This document shows positions 22,686 through 33,308 of a DNA stretch of 64,000 nt, one piece after another (position 1 is the stretch's first letter; each line of letters starts with the position of its first letter). Origin of the DNA: Teratosphaeria epicoccoides (lineage: Eukaryota; Ascomycota; Dothideomycetes; Mycosphaerellales; Teratosphaeriaceae). The stretch is from the NCBI GenBank assembly GCA_021401465.1, contig JADDMT010000100.1, positions 1 through 64,000 of the forward strand, in the 5' to 3' direction. The position numbers were made by a program, and so were the translations under genes. The notes under the pieces were generated by a model. That model was not told where the DNA came from and did not search any database. It saw only the letters and a list, made by a program, of their open reading frames with translations.

Positions 22686-25600
22686 ATGGCGGCGTGGTCG
22701 GGGACGGAGAGCAACAGCAAATGGAATGATCCCGAGGCGAATGTGCTACCCAAGAAGGTCGAGAAGCTGGAGCAAAACGGCGAGATTCCACGGAGCACGA
22801 ATCGGAAGCGGATAGTAGTGGTTGGGCTTGGGATGGTTGGTATATCTTTCATCGAGAAGCTCATGAAGCTCGATGTCAAGAGACGCGAATACGACGTAAT
22901 AGTCATCGGCGAAGAACCACATCTTGCCTACAACCGAGTAGGCTTGACAAGTTTCTTCCAGCACAGAGAGGTTGAGAACCTGTACCTGAACCCTGCATCA
23001 TGGTACGCAAGCATGCCTGAAGGTAGCTTGAACTACCATCTCAACACTCTCGTCACTGAAATCGACTCCGAGTCCAAGAACGTGAAGACAGCAAAGGGAG
23101 ACACCGTGCCTTACGACGTTCTCGTGCTGGCCACAGGGTCGAATGCTTTGCTGCCCAGGCACACACCGGGCCACGATGCAAAGGGTGTTTTTGTCTATCG
23201 TACCATCGATGATTTGCAACAATTGATCGAATTCTCGAAGTCCAAAAAGGGCACTACAGGTGCTGTCGTCGGAGGTGGGTTGCTTGGTCTTGAGGCGGCG
23301 AAGGCTATGATGGATCTGGAAGAATTTGACAAAGTCAAGCTCATCGAACGGAATAGATGGGTGCTCAGCCGACAATTGGACGGAGACGCGGGCAGCATGG
23401 TCGTCGAGCAAGTACGTGCGCTGGGCTTGGATGTCTTACTGAGCAAGCGAGTGGGCAAGATCAACACAGATGAGGGCAACAACGTCACCGGCGTGACCTT
23501 CGAAGATGGCGAATCCATGGCTTGCACGTGCATCTGTTTCGCCATCGGCATCAAAGCGCGTGACGAACTGGCCCGGCAGTCTGGAATCAAATGCGCAGAT
23601 CGAGGCGGCGGCATCATTGTGAGTGCCGATCTTTCGACGTCCACCCCGGGCATCTACGCCATCGGTGAATGTGCCAGCTGGGAAAACCAGACGTTTGGCT
23701 TGATAGCACCTGGCATCGAGATGGCTGACGTCCTTGCGTTCAACCTGACACAGGCCAAAGTCCACGCACCTCGGTCGTTCAAGTCGCCTGACCTCAGCAC
23801 CAAGCTCAAACTCCTTGGGGTCGAGGTTGCAAGTTTTGGAGACTTCTTCGCGGACCGGGATGGGCCGAAAGAACTTCCGTTCAGGCGCCGCGAGGGCAAG
23901 AAGGAAGGCTCTATTGAAGCCAAGGACAGGGTAAAGGGTTTGACAGAAGGCCCGCCGCCTTCGCCCGTCAAAGCCTTGACGTATAAAGACCCCTTCCAGC
24001 AAGTCTACAAAAAGTACCTATTCACCATGGATGGCAAGTACCTTCTCGGTGGTATGATGATCGGTGACACGAAAGACTACGTGAAGCTGGTTCCAATGGT
24101 CAAGAACAGAAAAGCTCTGGAAGTCCCACCATCGGAATTCATTGTTGGCGCATCTAAAGGCGAAGAGAACGGAGACGACTTGGACGACGATACCCAAATC
24201 TGTTCATGCCACAACGTACTCAAAGGCGATGTGGTCAAGGGCGTCAAAGACGGTAATTGCAAGTCGATCGGCGATGTCAAGTCCTGCACAAAAGCCGGCA
24301 CTGGGTGCGGTGGCTGCATGCCACTCGTGCAAACTATCTTCAACAAGACTATGGCTTCGATGGGTCGAGAAGTCAAGCACCATCTCTGCCCACACTTCGA
24401 GTACTCTCGCGCCGACTTGTTCAACATCATCCACGTCAAGAAGCTTCAGAGCTTCCAGGACGTCATGAAGCAGACCGGCAGGGATCCCAACAGTGTCGGT
24501 TGCGAAGCATGCAAACCGACCATTGGATCGATTATCGCGTCATTGTTCAACAAGCACATTCTCGACAAGGACCGGAGAGGCCTGCAGGAGACGAATGACC
24601 GCTTTTTGGCCAACATCCAGCGGAATGGGACATTCTCTGTTGTCCCCCGCGTCAGTGGTGGCGAGATCACCGCAGACAAGTTAATTGTCATTGGCACAGT
24701 GGCAAAGAAGTACGGACTGTACTGCAAAATCACTGGAGGCCAACGGATAGATTTGTTCGGTGCTAAGAAAAATGACTTGCCAGACATCTGGCGAGAGCTG
24801 ATCGATGGTGGAATGGAATCTGGACATGCTTACGCGAAGTCACTGCGAACCGTCAAGTCATGCGTGGGGACGACATGGTGTCGATACGGCATTGGCGATT
24901 CTGTCGGCATGGCTGTCAGGCTTGAGGAGCGCTACAAGTCCATCCGTTCTCCACACAAGATCAAAGGGGGGGTGTCTGGCTGCGTGAGAGAATGTGCAGA
25001 AGCGCAAAACAAGGACTTCGGTCTGATCGCCACCGACAAGGGCTTCAATATCTTTGTTGGTGGCAACGGTGGCGCCAAGCCAAGGCACTCGGAGCTGCTG
25101 GCCAAGGACGTACCACCTGACGATGTCGTGCCAATCCTGGACCGCTATCTCTCGTTTTACATTCGCACCGCAGACAAACTTCAACGAACTGCACGATGGA
25201 TCGAGAACCTGCCTGGCGGGATCAAGTACCTGCAAGAAGTCATTCTGCAAGACACGCTTGGCATCGCTGCAGATCTGGAGAAGCAGATGGACGACTTGGT
25301 CGGCACATTTTTCTGCGAATGGACGGAAGTGCTGCAAGACCCAGAGCGCATGAAGCTGTTCAAGCAGTTCGGCAACACGGACGAATACGTCGAGAACGTC
25401 GACAAGGTAGAAGATCGAGAGCAGCAGCGCCCAGCCTATTGGCCCAAGCAGTCGGTCAAGGAAGACTTCCGAGGCACGAAGTGGACCGAGCTGAGCTGGC
25501 AGCCATTGGCCAACAGCGAGCAATTCCAGGACACCCCCACCGGCTCATCGCTCGCAGTCAAGCGCGGAGACACACAGCTCGCCATCTTCAAGGTCAAAGG

Positions 25601-26069
25601 CCAGTACTACGCCACGCAGCAGATGTGCCCGCACAAACGCGCCTTTGTGCTTTCCGACGGCCTGATCGGCGACGATCCCCCATCCGATCAGCTCTGGGTG
25701 TCCTGCCCGTACCACAAGCGCAATTACGAGCTCAAGGGCGCGGATGCCGGAAAGTGCGGGAATGACAGCGAGGTCAATATCGCCACGTTCCCGGTGGAGG
25801 CTCGCGAGGACGGCCTGGTGTATGTGAAGCTGCCGCCGGTGCAGGAGTTGGACGCGGTGCTGGGGACGGAGAAGTGGAAGGTGAAGAAGGAGGAGACGGA
25901 GAAGGAGGGGCCGTTTGAGGCGCTGGATCGGAAGTTGGAAGCCTTGAAGTTGAAGGGTAGGAAGGGCCGCCATGCGGCATCGCATCTGCCGAATGGACGC
26001 GGTGACCAGGGGAGGGCTGATTATATCCTTGCTGGCGGTGAGAGGGGCGCGAGTGGCATGGAGTGGTGA
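22686..26069 (+). CDS. niiA: Nitrite reductase [NAD(P)H], siroheme type
   Basis: Reduces nitrite to ammonium with six electrons from NAD(P)H. One intronless frame; the first ATG is at 22686 (MAAWSG), giving 1127 aa, and the frame is open upstream but without ATG. Order: FAD/NAD(P)H pyridine-nucleotide reductase (GLGMVG near residue 47, second dinucleotide fold GGGLLGLEAA), and a BFD-like [2Fe-2S] domain near 506-545 (CSCHNV, SCTKAGTGCGGC). The siroheme/[4Fe-4S] core follows, with Cys ligands in SCVGTTWC (about 724) and GCVRECAEA (about 764). A C-terminal Rieske-type domain has CPHKRAF (about 980) and CPYHK (about 1005). All cofactor motifs are intact. The last 60 residues are Lys/Glu-rich, probably a flexible tail. 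Divergent partner of niaD. Confidence 0.96.
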   Translation: MAAWSGTESNSKWNDPEANVLPKKVEKLEQNGEIPRSTNRKRIVVVGLGMVGISFIEKLMKLDVKRREYDVIVIGEEPHLAYNRVGLTSFFQHREVENLYLNPASWYASMPEGSLNYHLNTLVTEIDSESKNVKTAKGDTVPYDVLVLATGSNALLPRHTPGHDAKGVFVYRTIDDLQQLIEFSKSKKGTTGAVVGGGLLGLEAAKAMMDLEEFDKVKLIERNRWVLSRQLDGDAGSMVVEQVRALGLDVLLSKRVGKINTDEGNNVTGVTFEDGESMACTCICFAIGIKARDELARQSGIKCADRGGGIIVSADLSTSTPGIYAIGECASWENQTFGLIAPGIEMADVLAFNLTQAKVHAPRSFKSPDLSTKLKLLGVEVASFGDFFADRDGPKELPFRRREGKKEGSIEAKDRVKGLTEGPPPSPVKALTYKDPFQQVYKKYLFTMDGKYLLGGMMIGDTKDYVKLVPMVKNRKALEVPPSEFIVGASKGEENGDDLDDDTQICSCHNVLKGDVVKGVKDGNCKSIGDVKSCTKAGTGCGGCMPLVQTIFNKTMASMGREVKHHLCPHFEYSRADLFNIIHVKKLQSFQDVMKQTGRDPNSVGCEACKPTIGSIIASLFNKHILDKDRRGLQETNDRFLANIQRNGTFSVVPRVSGGEITADKLIVIGTVAKKYGLYCKITGGQRIDLFGAKKNDLPDIWRELIDGGMESGHAYAKSLRTVKSCVGTTWCRYGIGDSVGMAVRLEERYKSIRSPHKIKGGVSGCVRECAEAQNKDFGLIATDKGFNIFVGGNGGAKPRHSELLAKDVPPDDVVPILDRYLSFYIRTADKLQRTARWIENLPGGIKYLQEVILQDTLGIAADLEKQMDDLVGTFFCEWTEVLQDPERMKLFKQFGNTDEYVENVDKVEDREQQRPAYWPKQSVKEDFRGTKWTELSWQPLANSEQFQDTPTGSSLAVKRGDTQLAIFKVKGQYYATQQMCPHKRAFVLSDGLIGDDPPSDQLWVSCPYHKRNYELKGADAGKCGNDSEVNIATFPVEAREDGLVYVKLPPVQELDAVLGTEKWKVKKEETEKEGPFEALDRKLEALKLKGRKGRHAASHLPNGRGDQGRADYILAGGERGASGMEW

Positions 26070-27227
26070 ACGATCTCCGCGGGTCTGTTGGAACTGTCTC
26101 ACCCCGGGACGATGTTGTTTCTGTCATGTAGCGATATGATCATGTGTCGATTGCTCGCAACAGTCTCTCTGCCTTGTGACCCGCCCTCCCGTCGGTTTGC
26201 GTCGCATGTCAGCTTGCTCCCGTGAGGCCTCACGGGTTCGGCATCTGTAGCGGAAGGTTACATCTGCATCGGTGCCAGTCACACGCATCAGGGATAGTCA
26301 CAATAGGACAGGGGATGCCGGCGTTCAGGGGCAGTGGGCAGCTGCGAGGGCGAGTAGTGGCGGTGAGGTCTTCTATTATTGAATAGGGACCTTGCTCAGA
26401 GTTTCAGACTGGGTCAAAGCCAAGCAGCGCCATGCCGGGGTTTGCCCGAGCTCTGCTCCTCCTTGCATTACTGGTCCAGTAGTAGTCCGTACTCATCGCG
26501 AGAGCAAGATGGTCAAGTGCGGGACTGGAACAGCATTGTGATGGCCAACAAGCAAGGCTCATAGATGAAGTCAAGAACCTACCACAGGACAGAGAGGACG
26601 AATCACTAAACCCACCGTGTAGGTTTGTTTCGGGGCCCGCTGCGTCGCAAGCATATTGTCCCCAGTGCTGCTGGGAGAATGGTGCATCAACTCTTGTGGC
26701 ACTGTACGTAGGTGTACTGCAACTCGCAGAACGCTTCCACGCGCCGACACTCTGCTGACTGCTTCTTACGATCCGCGAGAAGCTGCAAAGGGTCGCAAGT
26801 GTGGTCACGGTAACGGCATAAGCACACTGACCCGGTGGCCATACGCTATATGGTGCAGACGGTTCGGTGTAAGCGAGGGACGACGTCAATGCAAATGATT
26901 AAATTATGACTACGCACTTTTCGTAGCACCACGAACTTGGCTCTGCGCTTTCAGACTGCGACAGGCGTGATGCATGTTCGCCCATGTCGGCCCACGCCAC
27001 TTTTGATTTCCAAGACACACAGCCTTCCGACTTTTGATTTCCAAGACACACAGCCTTCCGCCCACATCCTGAAACCCCGTCAGCCCCGGTCGATGACTAT
27101 CGCGGCGTCCGCACGAGACAGACGCTTGCTCCCTTTACGATCTTTGAAAGATCTCTACGGTCATTCGAACAGAACACGCTGCCCTGAAGTCCACGGGCGC
27201 TCAACCACCACCAGCCGAATTTCCAGG
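26070..27227. other. Intergenic between niiA and secreted-protein gene
   Basis: No recognisable gene. A GTGAGGCCTCAC palindrome lies near 26222-26233. The last 230 bp, presumably the promoter of the next gene, contain an exact 31-bp tandem duplication (26999-27060). Confidence 0.5.
26999..27060. repeat. 31-bp exact tandem duplication
   Basis: Two perfect copies (26999-27029, 27030-27060) of a unit beginning ACTTTTGATTTCCAAGACAC. They end 167 bp before the ATG of the secreted cysteine-rich gene, so they lie in its likely promoter or 5' UTR. Perfect identity suggests a recent event. Confidence 0.9.
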
Positions 27228-27665
27228 ATGCACGTCCATCCCCATCCGTTTCTGCTCGGCGCAGTCATCGCACTCTCGCAATTGACCGCCGTTGGTCGCG
27301 CTGAAACATGTGCTCAGAGTGATTACGGTCTCTACGTAAGCGTCCTGTGTTGCGACCCTCGAGTCCAAGGAGCCACGAGTCACTGACAAGCGCAGCGCTG
27401 CAGCCAAAATAACCATTTCGTGGTAGGAGCAGTCGCGCGCAGATGCACGCAGCATACAACAAAAGCTGACGAGATGCGGCAGGAGCTCTGCAGCTCTTCC
27501 GAGGGAGAGTGGATCAATTGGGTGGACTGTGCCGGAGACCGAGGTCACCATTGCCGCTGCGCACAGTCGACCTGTCCGAAGCTCCGCTCAAGGACGGGCG
27601 TCTGTCACTTCTGTCACGGAAGGGGCAACCCGGAATTACGGTTGTGCGGGAAGGCAGCAGCGTGA
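27228..27665 (+). CDS. Secreted cysteine-rich protein, candidate effector (SSP1)
   Basis: Two exons, 27228-27335 and 27396-27665, with a 60-nt intron (GTAAGC..CTGAC..CGCAG, phase 0); 125 aa. Residues 1-25 form a signal peptide with hydrophobic core FLLGAVIALSQLTAVG and likely cut after GRA. The mature part has 11 Cys (28, 38, 53, 68, 81, 89, 91, 96, 106, 109, 120), including a dense CRCAQSTC and a CHFC motif, and no recognised domain. Size, signal peptide and Cys content fit the broad class of small secreted proteins that includes fungal effectors; a role in host interaction is inference. The chosen ATG starts right at the signal peptide; longer in-frame starts upstream would bury it. Confidence 0.72.
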
Positions 27666-28229
27666 AGGGCACCGACCGGGATGGAAGGAAGGATTGATTG
27701 TGAGCTCGTCGCTCTTCCATTCCGAAAGCTATTCAAGTGATGTTCGTGACTGTTGTCCACGTGGCGGGGTTGATTGAGCGATTGCTCTCAGATGCATGAC
27801 TACGTGTGGGTGGGTGGTGATGCCTGAGGCGGCCGCAGGTCCTGAGATGGGTCTCTTTCGTAGCATGCTGCCTTCTCATGGCCAGCTCGCAAGCTGCTCT
27901 GTATCCCTACCCACCTGGTCAAGCCCGTGACGACTGCAGTCTGCGCTCTATGCTTGGCATCGCTGGTGAATTTGGAAGGCTCGCCCGTCCATCTCAAATC
28001 CCAACATCCCCAGACTTTGATCTCACCGCCGATGACGTGCGCGGGGTCTGCCCCGCACCACGGCACCTCAGCAGGCACGCAACACGCAAGAATGATGTGA
28101 AAGCTGTGATGGTTTGGGAAAAGGCGATCGATCCGCATTGGTGGAGAGATACCTATATACCCGAATCCGCCCGTCGTCTCCTCCCTCTGTAAAGTCAACA
28201 ACAGCGTACAAGACCCACTTCCATCAACC
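27666..28229. other. Intergenic, promoter side of peroxiredoxin
   Basis: Contains the 3' end region of the secreted-protein gene and the upstream region of the peroxiredoxin. A 161-codon minus-strand frame (27800-28285) overlaps the peroxiredoxin start and is judged a shadow. Confidence 0.5.
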
Positions 28230-28854
28230 ATGTCGGGACTCGTCGACAAGCTGAAGAACCATAAGCCTCTGGCCAAGGGCTCCAAGATCCCATCTCACCA
28301 CCTGAAGGAGGACAACCCCGAGAAGGGCACCGTGGACATCGCCAACCTCCCAGGCATCAGTGAGTTGGCTCCGCGACGCCATATTCCGCACGGTAACTGA
28401 CAGCTGGTATAGACGTCATCGTTGGTGTTCCCGGTGCCTTCACCCCACCATGCTCCTCCCAGGTTCCAGGCTACGTTGAGCACGCCGACAAGTTCGCCGC
28501 CAAGGGCGTGACCGGCATCTATATCGTCGCTGTCAACGATGCCTTCACCACTCAGGCGTGGAAGAAGCACCTGAACGCCAACCACCAGATGGTCCACTTC
28601 TTGGCTGACGACACGGGCGCTGTAAGCATGATTCGAGGCACCACGTGAATGATCATCTTTTCCTGACCCTCGCTCTGCAGTTCTCCAAGGAAGCCGGGAT
28701 GAACTTCGATGCTTCCGGCCTGCTTGGTGGCCACCGCTCGCAGCGCTATGCTGCCATTGTAAAGAATGGGACTGTCGAGCACATTTTCGTCGAGGACGAG
28801 GCTCCCTCCGTCACCGTCACCAAGGCCGATGCTGTCCTCCAACACTTGCAGTAG
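28230..28854 (+). CDS. Type II (Prx5-like) peroxiredoxin, 1-Cys form
   Basis: Thioredoxin-fold peroxidase that removes hydrogen peroxide and organic peroxides. Exons 28230-28359, 28413-28621 and 28681-28854; introns 53 nt (GTGAGT..ATAG) and 59 nt (GTAAGC..CTGCAG); 170 aa. The peroxidatic site is PGAFTPPCSSQ with Cys57. It is the only cysteine in the whole protein, so the enzyme would need an external thiol (glutathione/glutaredoxin or similar) rather than an internal resolving Cys. Other family parts are visible: GIYIVAVNDAF, AWKKHL, FLADDTGAFSKEAG, and RSQRYAAIVKNG. No targeting peptide is evident, so it is likely cytosolic. Some fungal relatives are allergens. Confidence 0.94.
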
Positions 28855-29240
28855 ACCATTGATGTAGAGAGAGCGCGCGTGGTCGCGAAGCATACCCAGG
28901 AAATGTAGACGACTGCCGCAGGTAGCATGAAGTAGATCAGCTCAACAGCGTGGTGCTGACAAGGCCGGTTTCGGGTTCTTTCCTCGCCGAGATCACGGGC
29001 ATCCTTGCATTTTTCGGCTGGATGTCAACGATAGAAACAGCCCAAGTCGAAGAAAAACGGGCGTGCTGCTCGGATGCGCCATTGTAGGCGATAGCGGACG
29101 TGGGGTGTCGTGAACAGTCATGTTTGTCACGGTCTGGTTGGTGCTACGTACACAACACTTCTGCCCCCGACATGAAACATGGCGTCACGAACCGATCTCG
29201 TTGTGAAAAAGACCTTGGCCAGCCCAGATGCAGGACAATG
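28855..29240. other. Convergent intergenic region
   Basis: Lies between the 3' ends of the peroxiredoxin and GT2 genes. No gene or notable structure seen. Confidence 0.5.
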
Positions 29241-31514
29241 TCAGGCACATCTTGCAGCCTTCTGAGGAAGCTCAAGACCAAAAAGCGAGCCGAGCATCGA
29301 TGCGGCAGATTCTGCATCCAGACGAACCATGTCTCGGACCAGCGCTTCCTTCTCACGTGCTTCCAAACGGCATCTTGGGGGCTTTTGGAGGAGCGACTGG
29401 CGGCTCGACCAGTCCGTTGGCAATTGAGCATAGCCTGGTCTTTCCTGGGGCACCAACATGCGGCGCGTGATCTTCGCCGTCCAGCTCGCCAGTCTCGTGG
29501 GATTCCAATACAAGAAGACCGTGATAAGGCATGCCACCGCGCCGATTGACAACAGAATCGGTTCGTGAGTCAACCTGGAGAGGAACCAACCAAGCCCAAG
29601 AAAAATCGCCAAATACCAGATCGCCAGATGACCGACATGGAAAGAGCGTTGCCGGAATGACTGTCCGCGCTTTCGCTCAGCAGTCGAACGTGCAGAAGTT
29701 CCCCAGCCCGTCGCGTTCATGGTCAGCAGAGCCCAGATCTTCGACGGCAGCAACCCGAAAAAGTATATGAAGCCATAGATTGAGAACAACAGTATCCATG
29801 GATCCCAGCAAATAGCCAGCGCTACCAGGCATTTCACGAATGCAAGTCCGAACATGGTTGCCAGCCAGATCAAAGGGCGCCATTTGTTGTCGGAGGAACC
29901 GAACAGTAAATGAAATACGGTGGCGATCAAAATGAATGGGTACAGCGTCTGGATGGTCATCTCGAGCAGCATCCAAGGCGACTGCAGCGCAAAGCTTGCC
30001 GGAAACCAGAATGCTTCACGGAAGAAAGACTTGCTCCACCTGGTCTGCTGGGCTACCCAGCGAACAAAGGCAGTCGGCGATTCGCTGTCGCACCACGTGC
30101 GATGGGTGTATCGCGTCTTCAACCCGTGAGCCAGAAGCTGGTTCGTCAAATGACGGTCGTCGCCGAATGTCGTCGGCTTGCCGCCAAACGTCTGGAGGTT
30201 CCATGGACCCAGGATAGTCTCGAGGTCGCATGAACGATACATGCTCATCGGGCCAGAGAGACAACCCACACAGCGCCATGTGGATTGGCAAGCACGCTCG
30301 ATGTTGAACGCGAACCAGTACCTCGCGGCACACAGCCGAGTAAGCAGGCCTTCCGCGCGGTTCCATATCTTGACGTCTGCGGTGACACCGCCATTGTCTG
30401 GAGACGAGTGGAGTAGCGTGAGCATCTCATCGAGACCGTTGGGCTGAACCAGCGTGTCCGAGTCAGTCGTGAACACGGCGTCTCTCGTTCGCAGCACCCA
30501 CAGGCTCATTGCAAACGCCGTGAACATGGCTGTCCGCTTGTGGCCATGAGGCTGACTGAAGCAGACAGCTTTCAGGCTGCTGATGTTCCACCTCTTGTCC
30601 CATTCCAGGACTTGGTCAATGACAGCTCGTCTTGCCACTGCCAGAGCTTCAGCATGGCCAGGTCGAGCTCCGCCGCTGATCCAGTGACACACCTTGGTCA
30701 AGAGACAACGGGGGTCGGCCGGCACATTGCCGAAGTAAGTGTCGCGGTGTAGATCAGAGAGCAAAATCGGAAGGTCGATCAGCGGAGCCTTTGACGATCC
30801 AAATTCGCTTACGAAGGCGTTTGCCATGCTTAGATCGGGCTCATCGTGACCGTCCACAACCCCAATGACGCATTTGGGCCGCAGTGTCTGGACCTGCAGA
30901 CTACGCAAGCAATGTCGCCACGCTTGCTCATCCTCGCGATAGCCCACGACAGCGATAGACACGTCACCATCAGGGTGGAGAAGTCCCGACGTGCCTCTGC
31001 TGGCCGCGCCGTTCTCACAATCCTGCTTGGCTCGCCGTGCAGCGATGCGATCGACCTCGATGCGGTTGCTGAGTGCACAACACACCTGGACGAAGTACTC
31101 TGTGAGCAAAGTTATGCCGTAGAGGCCGACGGAAGTGATGCCCACGTCGAACACACTCAATCCGACGGCGTACCCTGCGAGAAGATCGCCAAGCACACCG
31201 AAAGCCAGGGTGATATTGAGCGCTGCTTTGATCGGGTCGACTGTTGTTGGCTTTCTTGCTGGAGTATCGAATACGTCGGCAGAGTCGAACGGATCTGATG
31301 AGGCTTCGGGAGCCGGCCATATGCCACCTTGCGGCGTTGTCGTTGTCCTTGGTGTGCCGTCGAGGACTCTGCCGGACGGTAGAGGCGAGCCCGACCAGTC
31401 GCCAGCTGACGTCGCTACCGAAGACGAGAGAGGTCGATGTTGTATGTCCCCGTCTGGCGGACGCATATCTGGAGGACGACTGCGCCCGAGATGTAACGCA
31501 CTGGCGGTGATCAT
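29241..31514 (-). CDS. Type 2 glycosyltransferase (ZtGT2-like, hyaluronan/chitin-synthase clan)
   Basis: Membrane processive GT2-family transferase. The ATG at 31514 (MITASAL) gives 757 aa; the frame extends upstream but without similarity. Order: a disordered Pro/Ser N-terminus (to about 90), two transmembrane segments (about 97-145), then the catalytic domain with the DxD-type TTDSDT (about 349), SGPMSMYRS, the acceptor-site FGDDRHLTN (about 450) and the product-binding QQTRW (about 489). Then come a C-terminal set of about five transmembrane helices and a basic tail. The layout matches the fungal GT2 described as needed for hyphal growth on solid surfaces and virulence in Zymoseptoria tritici. 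Its polysaccharide product is not established. No introns are needed. Confidence 0.88.
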   Translation of the reverse strand: MITASALHLGRSRPPDMRPPDGDIQHRPLSSSVATSAGDWSGSPLPSGRVLDGTPRTTTTPQGGIWPAPEASSDPFDSADVFDTPARKPTTVDPIKAALNITLAFGVLGDLLAGYAVGLSVFDVGITSVGLYGITLLTEYFVQVCCALSNRIEVDRIAARRAKQDCENGAASRGTSGLLHPDGDVSIAVVGYREDEQAWRHCLRSLQVQTLRPKCVIGVVDGHDEPDLSMANAFVSEFGSSKAPLIDLPILLSDLHRDTYFGNVPADPRCLLTKVCHWISGGARPGHAEALAVARRAVIDQVLEWDKRWNISSLKAVCFSQPHGHKRTAMFTAFAMSLWVLRTRDAVFTTDSDTLVQPNGLDEMLTLLHSSPDNGGVTADVKIWNRAEGLLTRLCAARYWFAFNIERACQSTWRCVGCLSGPMSMYRSCDLETILGPWNLQTFGGKPTTFGDDRHLTNQLLAHGLKTRYTHRTWCDSESPTAFVRWVAQQTRWSKSFFREAFWFPASFALQSPWMLLEMTIQTLYPFILIATVFHLLFGSSDNKWRPLIWLATMFGLAFVKCLVALAICWDPWILLFSIYGFIYFFGLLPSKIWALLTMNATGWGTSARSTAERKRGQSFRQRSFHVGHLAIWYLAIFLGLGWFLSRLTHEPILLSIGAVACLITVFLYWNPTRLASWTAKITRRMLVPQERPGYAQLPTDWSSRQSLLQKPPRCRLEAREKEALVRDMVRLDAESAASMLGSLFGLELPQKAARCA

Positions 31515-32969
31515 GATGTGATGTGATCGCGTCGACTTGACTGCAATTCGCAAGTTGATCTCACGGCAATGTTCCTGCCCCGGCTCAAATAGAGCATAAA
31601 TATGGCAAAAGAGCACTGGCCATTCCTGAAAGCAAGGTTGTCTGTCCAGATCGAAAGCAACATTGTTTCTCATGGGCAAGATGTCATTCGTTTCACCTGT
31701 CTGAGCGGACGTTGGCTCGATCTTCGAGCCGCAAGGCCCATCGAGCGGTCAAACATGGCATCTGTGACTTGGGCACTATAGTGATTTGACAGAACGCCGA
31801 TGCGACTGCTCCTTGATTCGCCTGGTCAAGTCATGGACCGAACCAGACCTAGATACTCCGAGCAAGCCTTGACGGCTCTAGGACGGACCTGTCGCCCCAT
31901 CAGTCGAAGCAATGCACGTAGCCGTGACCAACGTCTCTGATGGGGTGAGTAAGCTCAATCAGGAGGGTCAAGATCGATCGGCGCGGGTCCTTGGGTTTCG
32001 AAAGGTGAAGATCTGATCAGAGCTTGCAAGACCGTCGGCCGTTCTGACAATATTCGGCGGGAGCAGCCCTTCAGATGACATCAAAGTCTATATCTCCGGC
32101 GGCGACAGGCCACTCTCCCAGGTCACAATGAGCAGCGATTGAATGTCATCGCCGGCGGCAAGCTGATGCGGTGCCGGGGATGCAGCTACCCTTCCGACAT
32201 TGCGTCGATTCATTCAAGCATCGAAACAGAATCGTCGCGCCACAATGCAGCCACCCAGAAAGGCCTGAGCTAGAGTCTCAGCCGGACCGGCGACCCCCGG
32301 GCCTTCTCTACAAGATTGTTCGGATAGATGAGATCTGGCTATCGGCTGGATCGTTGGTGGCGGTGTTTTCATCAGTGGCAGTTGCTGGGATGATCTCGTT
32401 TGCTCAGTGATCCTGGAGCCCTGAGTCGCCGCGAGCGTGGCTTGACGATGACCCCTGTCATCTTCGGGAATCACATAGATGGCAGCGAATGGGCCGGAAT
32501 GCCTTGCGCCTCTGTCGACTCGACTGAGCAGGTTGATGTCTTCGTCTGCTGCAGGCGATCTTGAGAGCGCATACACATCCATAGACTGCGTGGTTCCCAC
32601 ACGGTCGCAGTCATGTACACATACATGTAGTCACTCTGGCGGTCATCATGGACAGACATTGGCGATATACAATTTCGGCACGAACACTCCATTTCCTGAT
32701 CTATGGCCGCACGCGCTCGACACTCTGGCCATTTACGATATCAAGACGCGTCAATGGAGCCTGGGCTCGTTGACTGTCGCATCTGATTTCTGTACCTGGT
32801 CCAAATCGCCAGAACGGAATAGACCTACCACAACGCTTAACGCTTTCTCTAGCATTCTTGGGAATCTGCAGACCCCGATTTATGCTGCTTGCTTGACCGC
32901 CGGAGCCGCGTTCGCAGACTTCCGCGTGACGAAAGCGATGCGTCGGGTTGCAGAAGGTTTCCGTCTAGG
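31515..32969. other. Intergenic, possible decayed sequence
   Basis: No gene can be supported. The part from about 32170 onward holds short frames with frequent stops leading into the ACP relic; it may be decayed PKS sequence, but no further PKS motif could be read. Confidence 0.4.
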
Positions 32970-33308
32970 CAAACCAGGATCCGAACGTGCTTCTTGCTCG
33001 AGGGGAGCGGGCTGCTGCTCGCACACGAGACTGGCAAGCGCATCTTCGACTTTATGATGATTCCAGACGATCAGGTCGATCCATGCGTGGAAATGAAGGA
33101 TTTCGGCCTGGATTCGTTCATGTCCGTCGTTTTGCGGCGCTGGTTTCGGCCCCTACTTGGTGTTCAACACAGTGTCTTGGAAGAATTGGATGCAGAATCG
33201 CTCCATCAGTTGGCGGAGTTCATTATCGATGAAACGATGCGAGAAGCGAGAAGGGGATGGCAACAAATGGGTCCTCACGACTGCGTCTTCCGCGGCGCAA
33301 GGTGGTAG
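32970..33308 (+). pseudogene. Orphan polyketide synthase ACP domain relic
   Basis: An open frame (32889-33308) whose C-terminal 100 residues read as the acyl-carrier domain at the end of a reducing iterative PKS: GKRIFDFMMIPDDQVDP, then FGLDSFMSVVLRRWF with the phosphopantetheine Ser at codon 33114-33116, then GVQHSVLEELDAESLHQLAE and a short tail to TAG. The Ser attachment site is intact. The upstream frames contain many stops, and no KS, AT, DH, ER or KR motif is visible in the preceding kilobase or anywhere else in the window. It is best seen as the last piece of a decayed or deleted PKS. A short expressed ACP-like protein cannot be excluded. Confidence 0.68.

Noticed and set aside
27800..28285. 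161-codon minus frame over the peroxiredoxin start
   Set aside because: Antisense to a well-supported gene and its promoter; no similarity.
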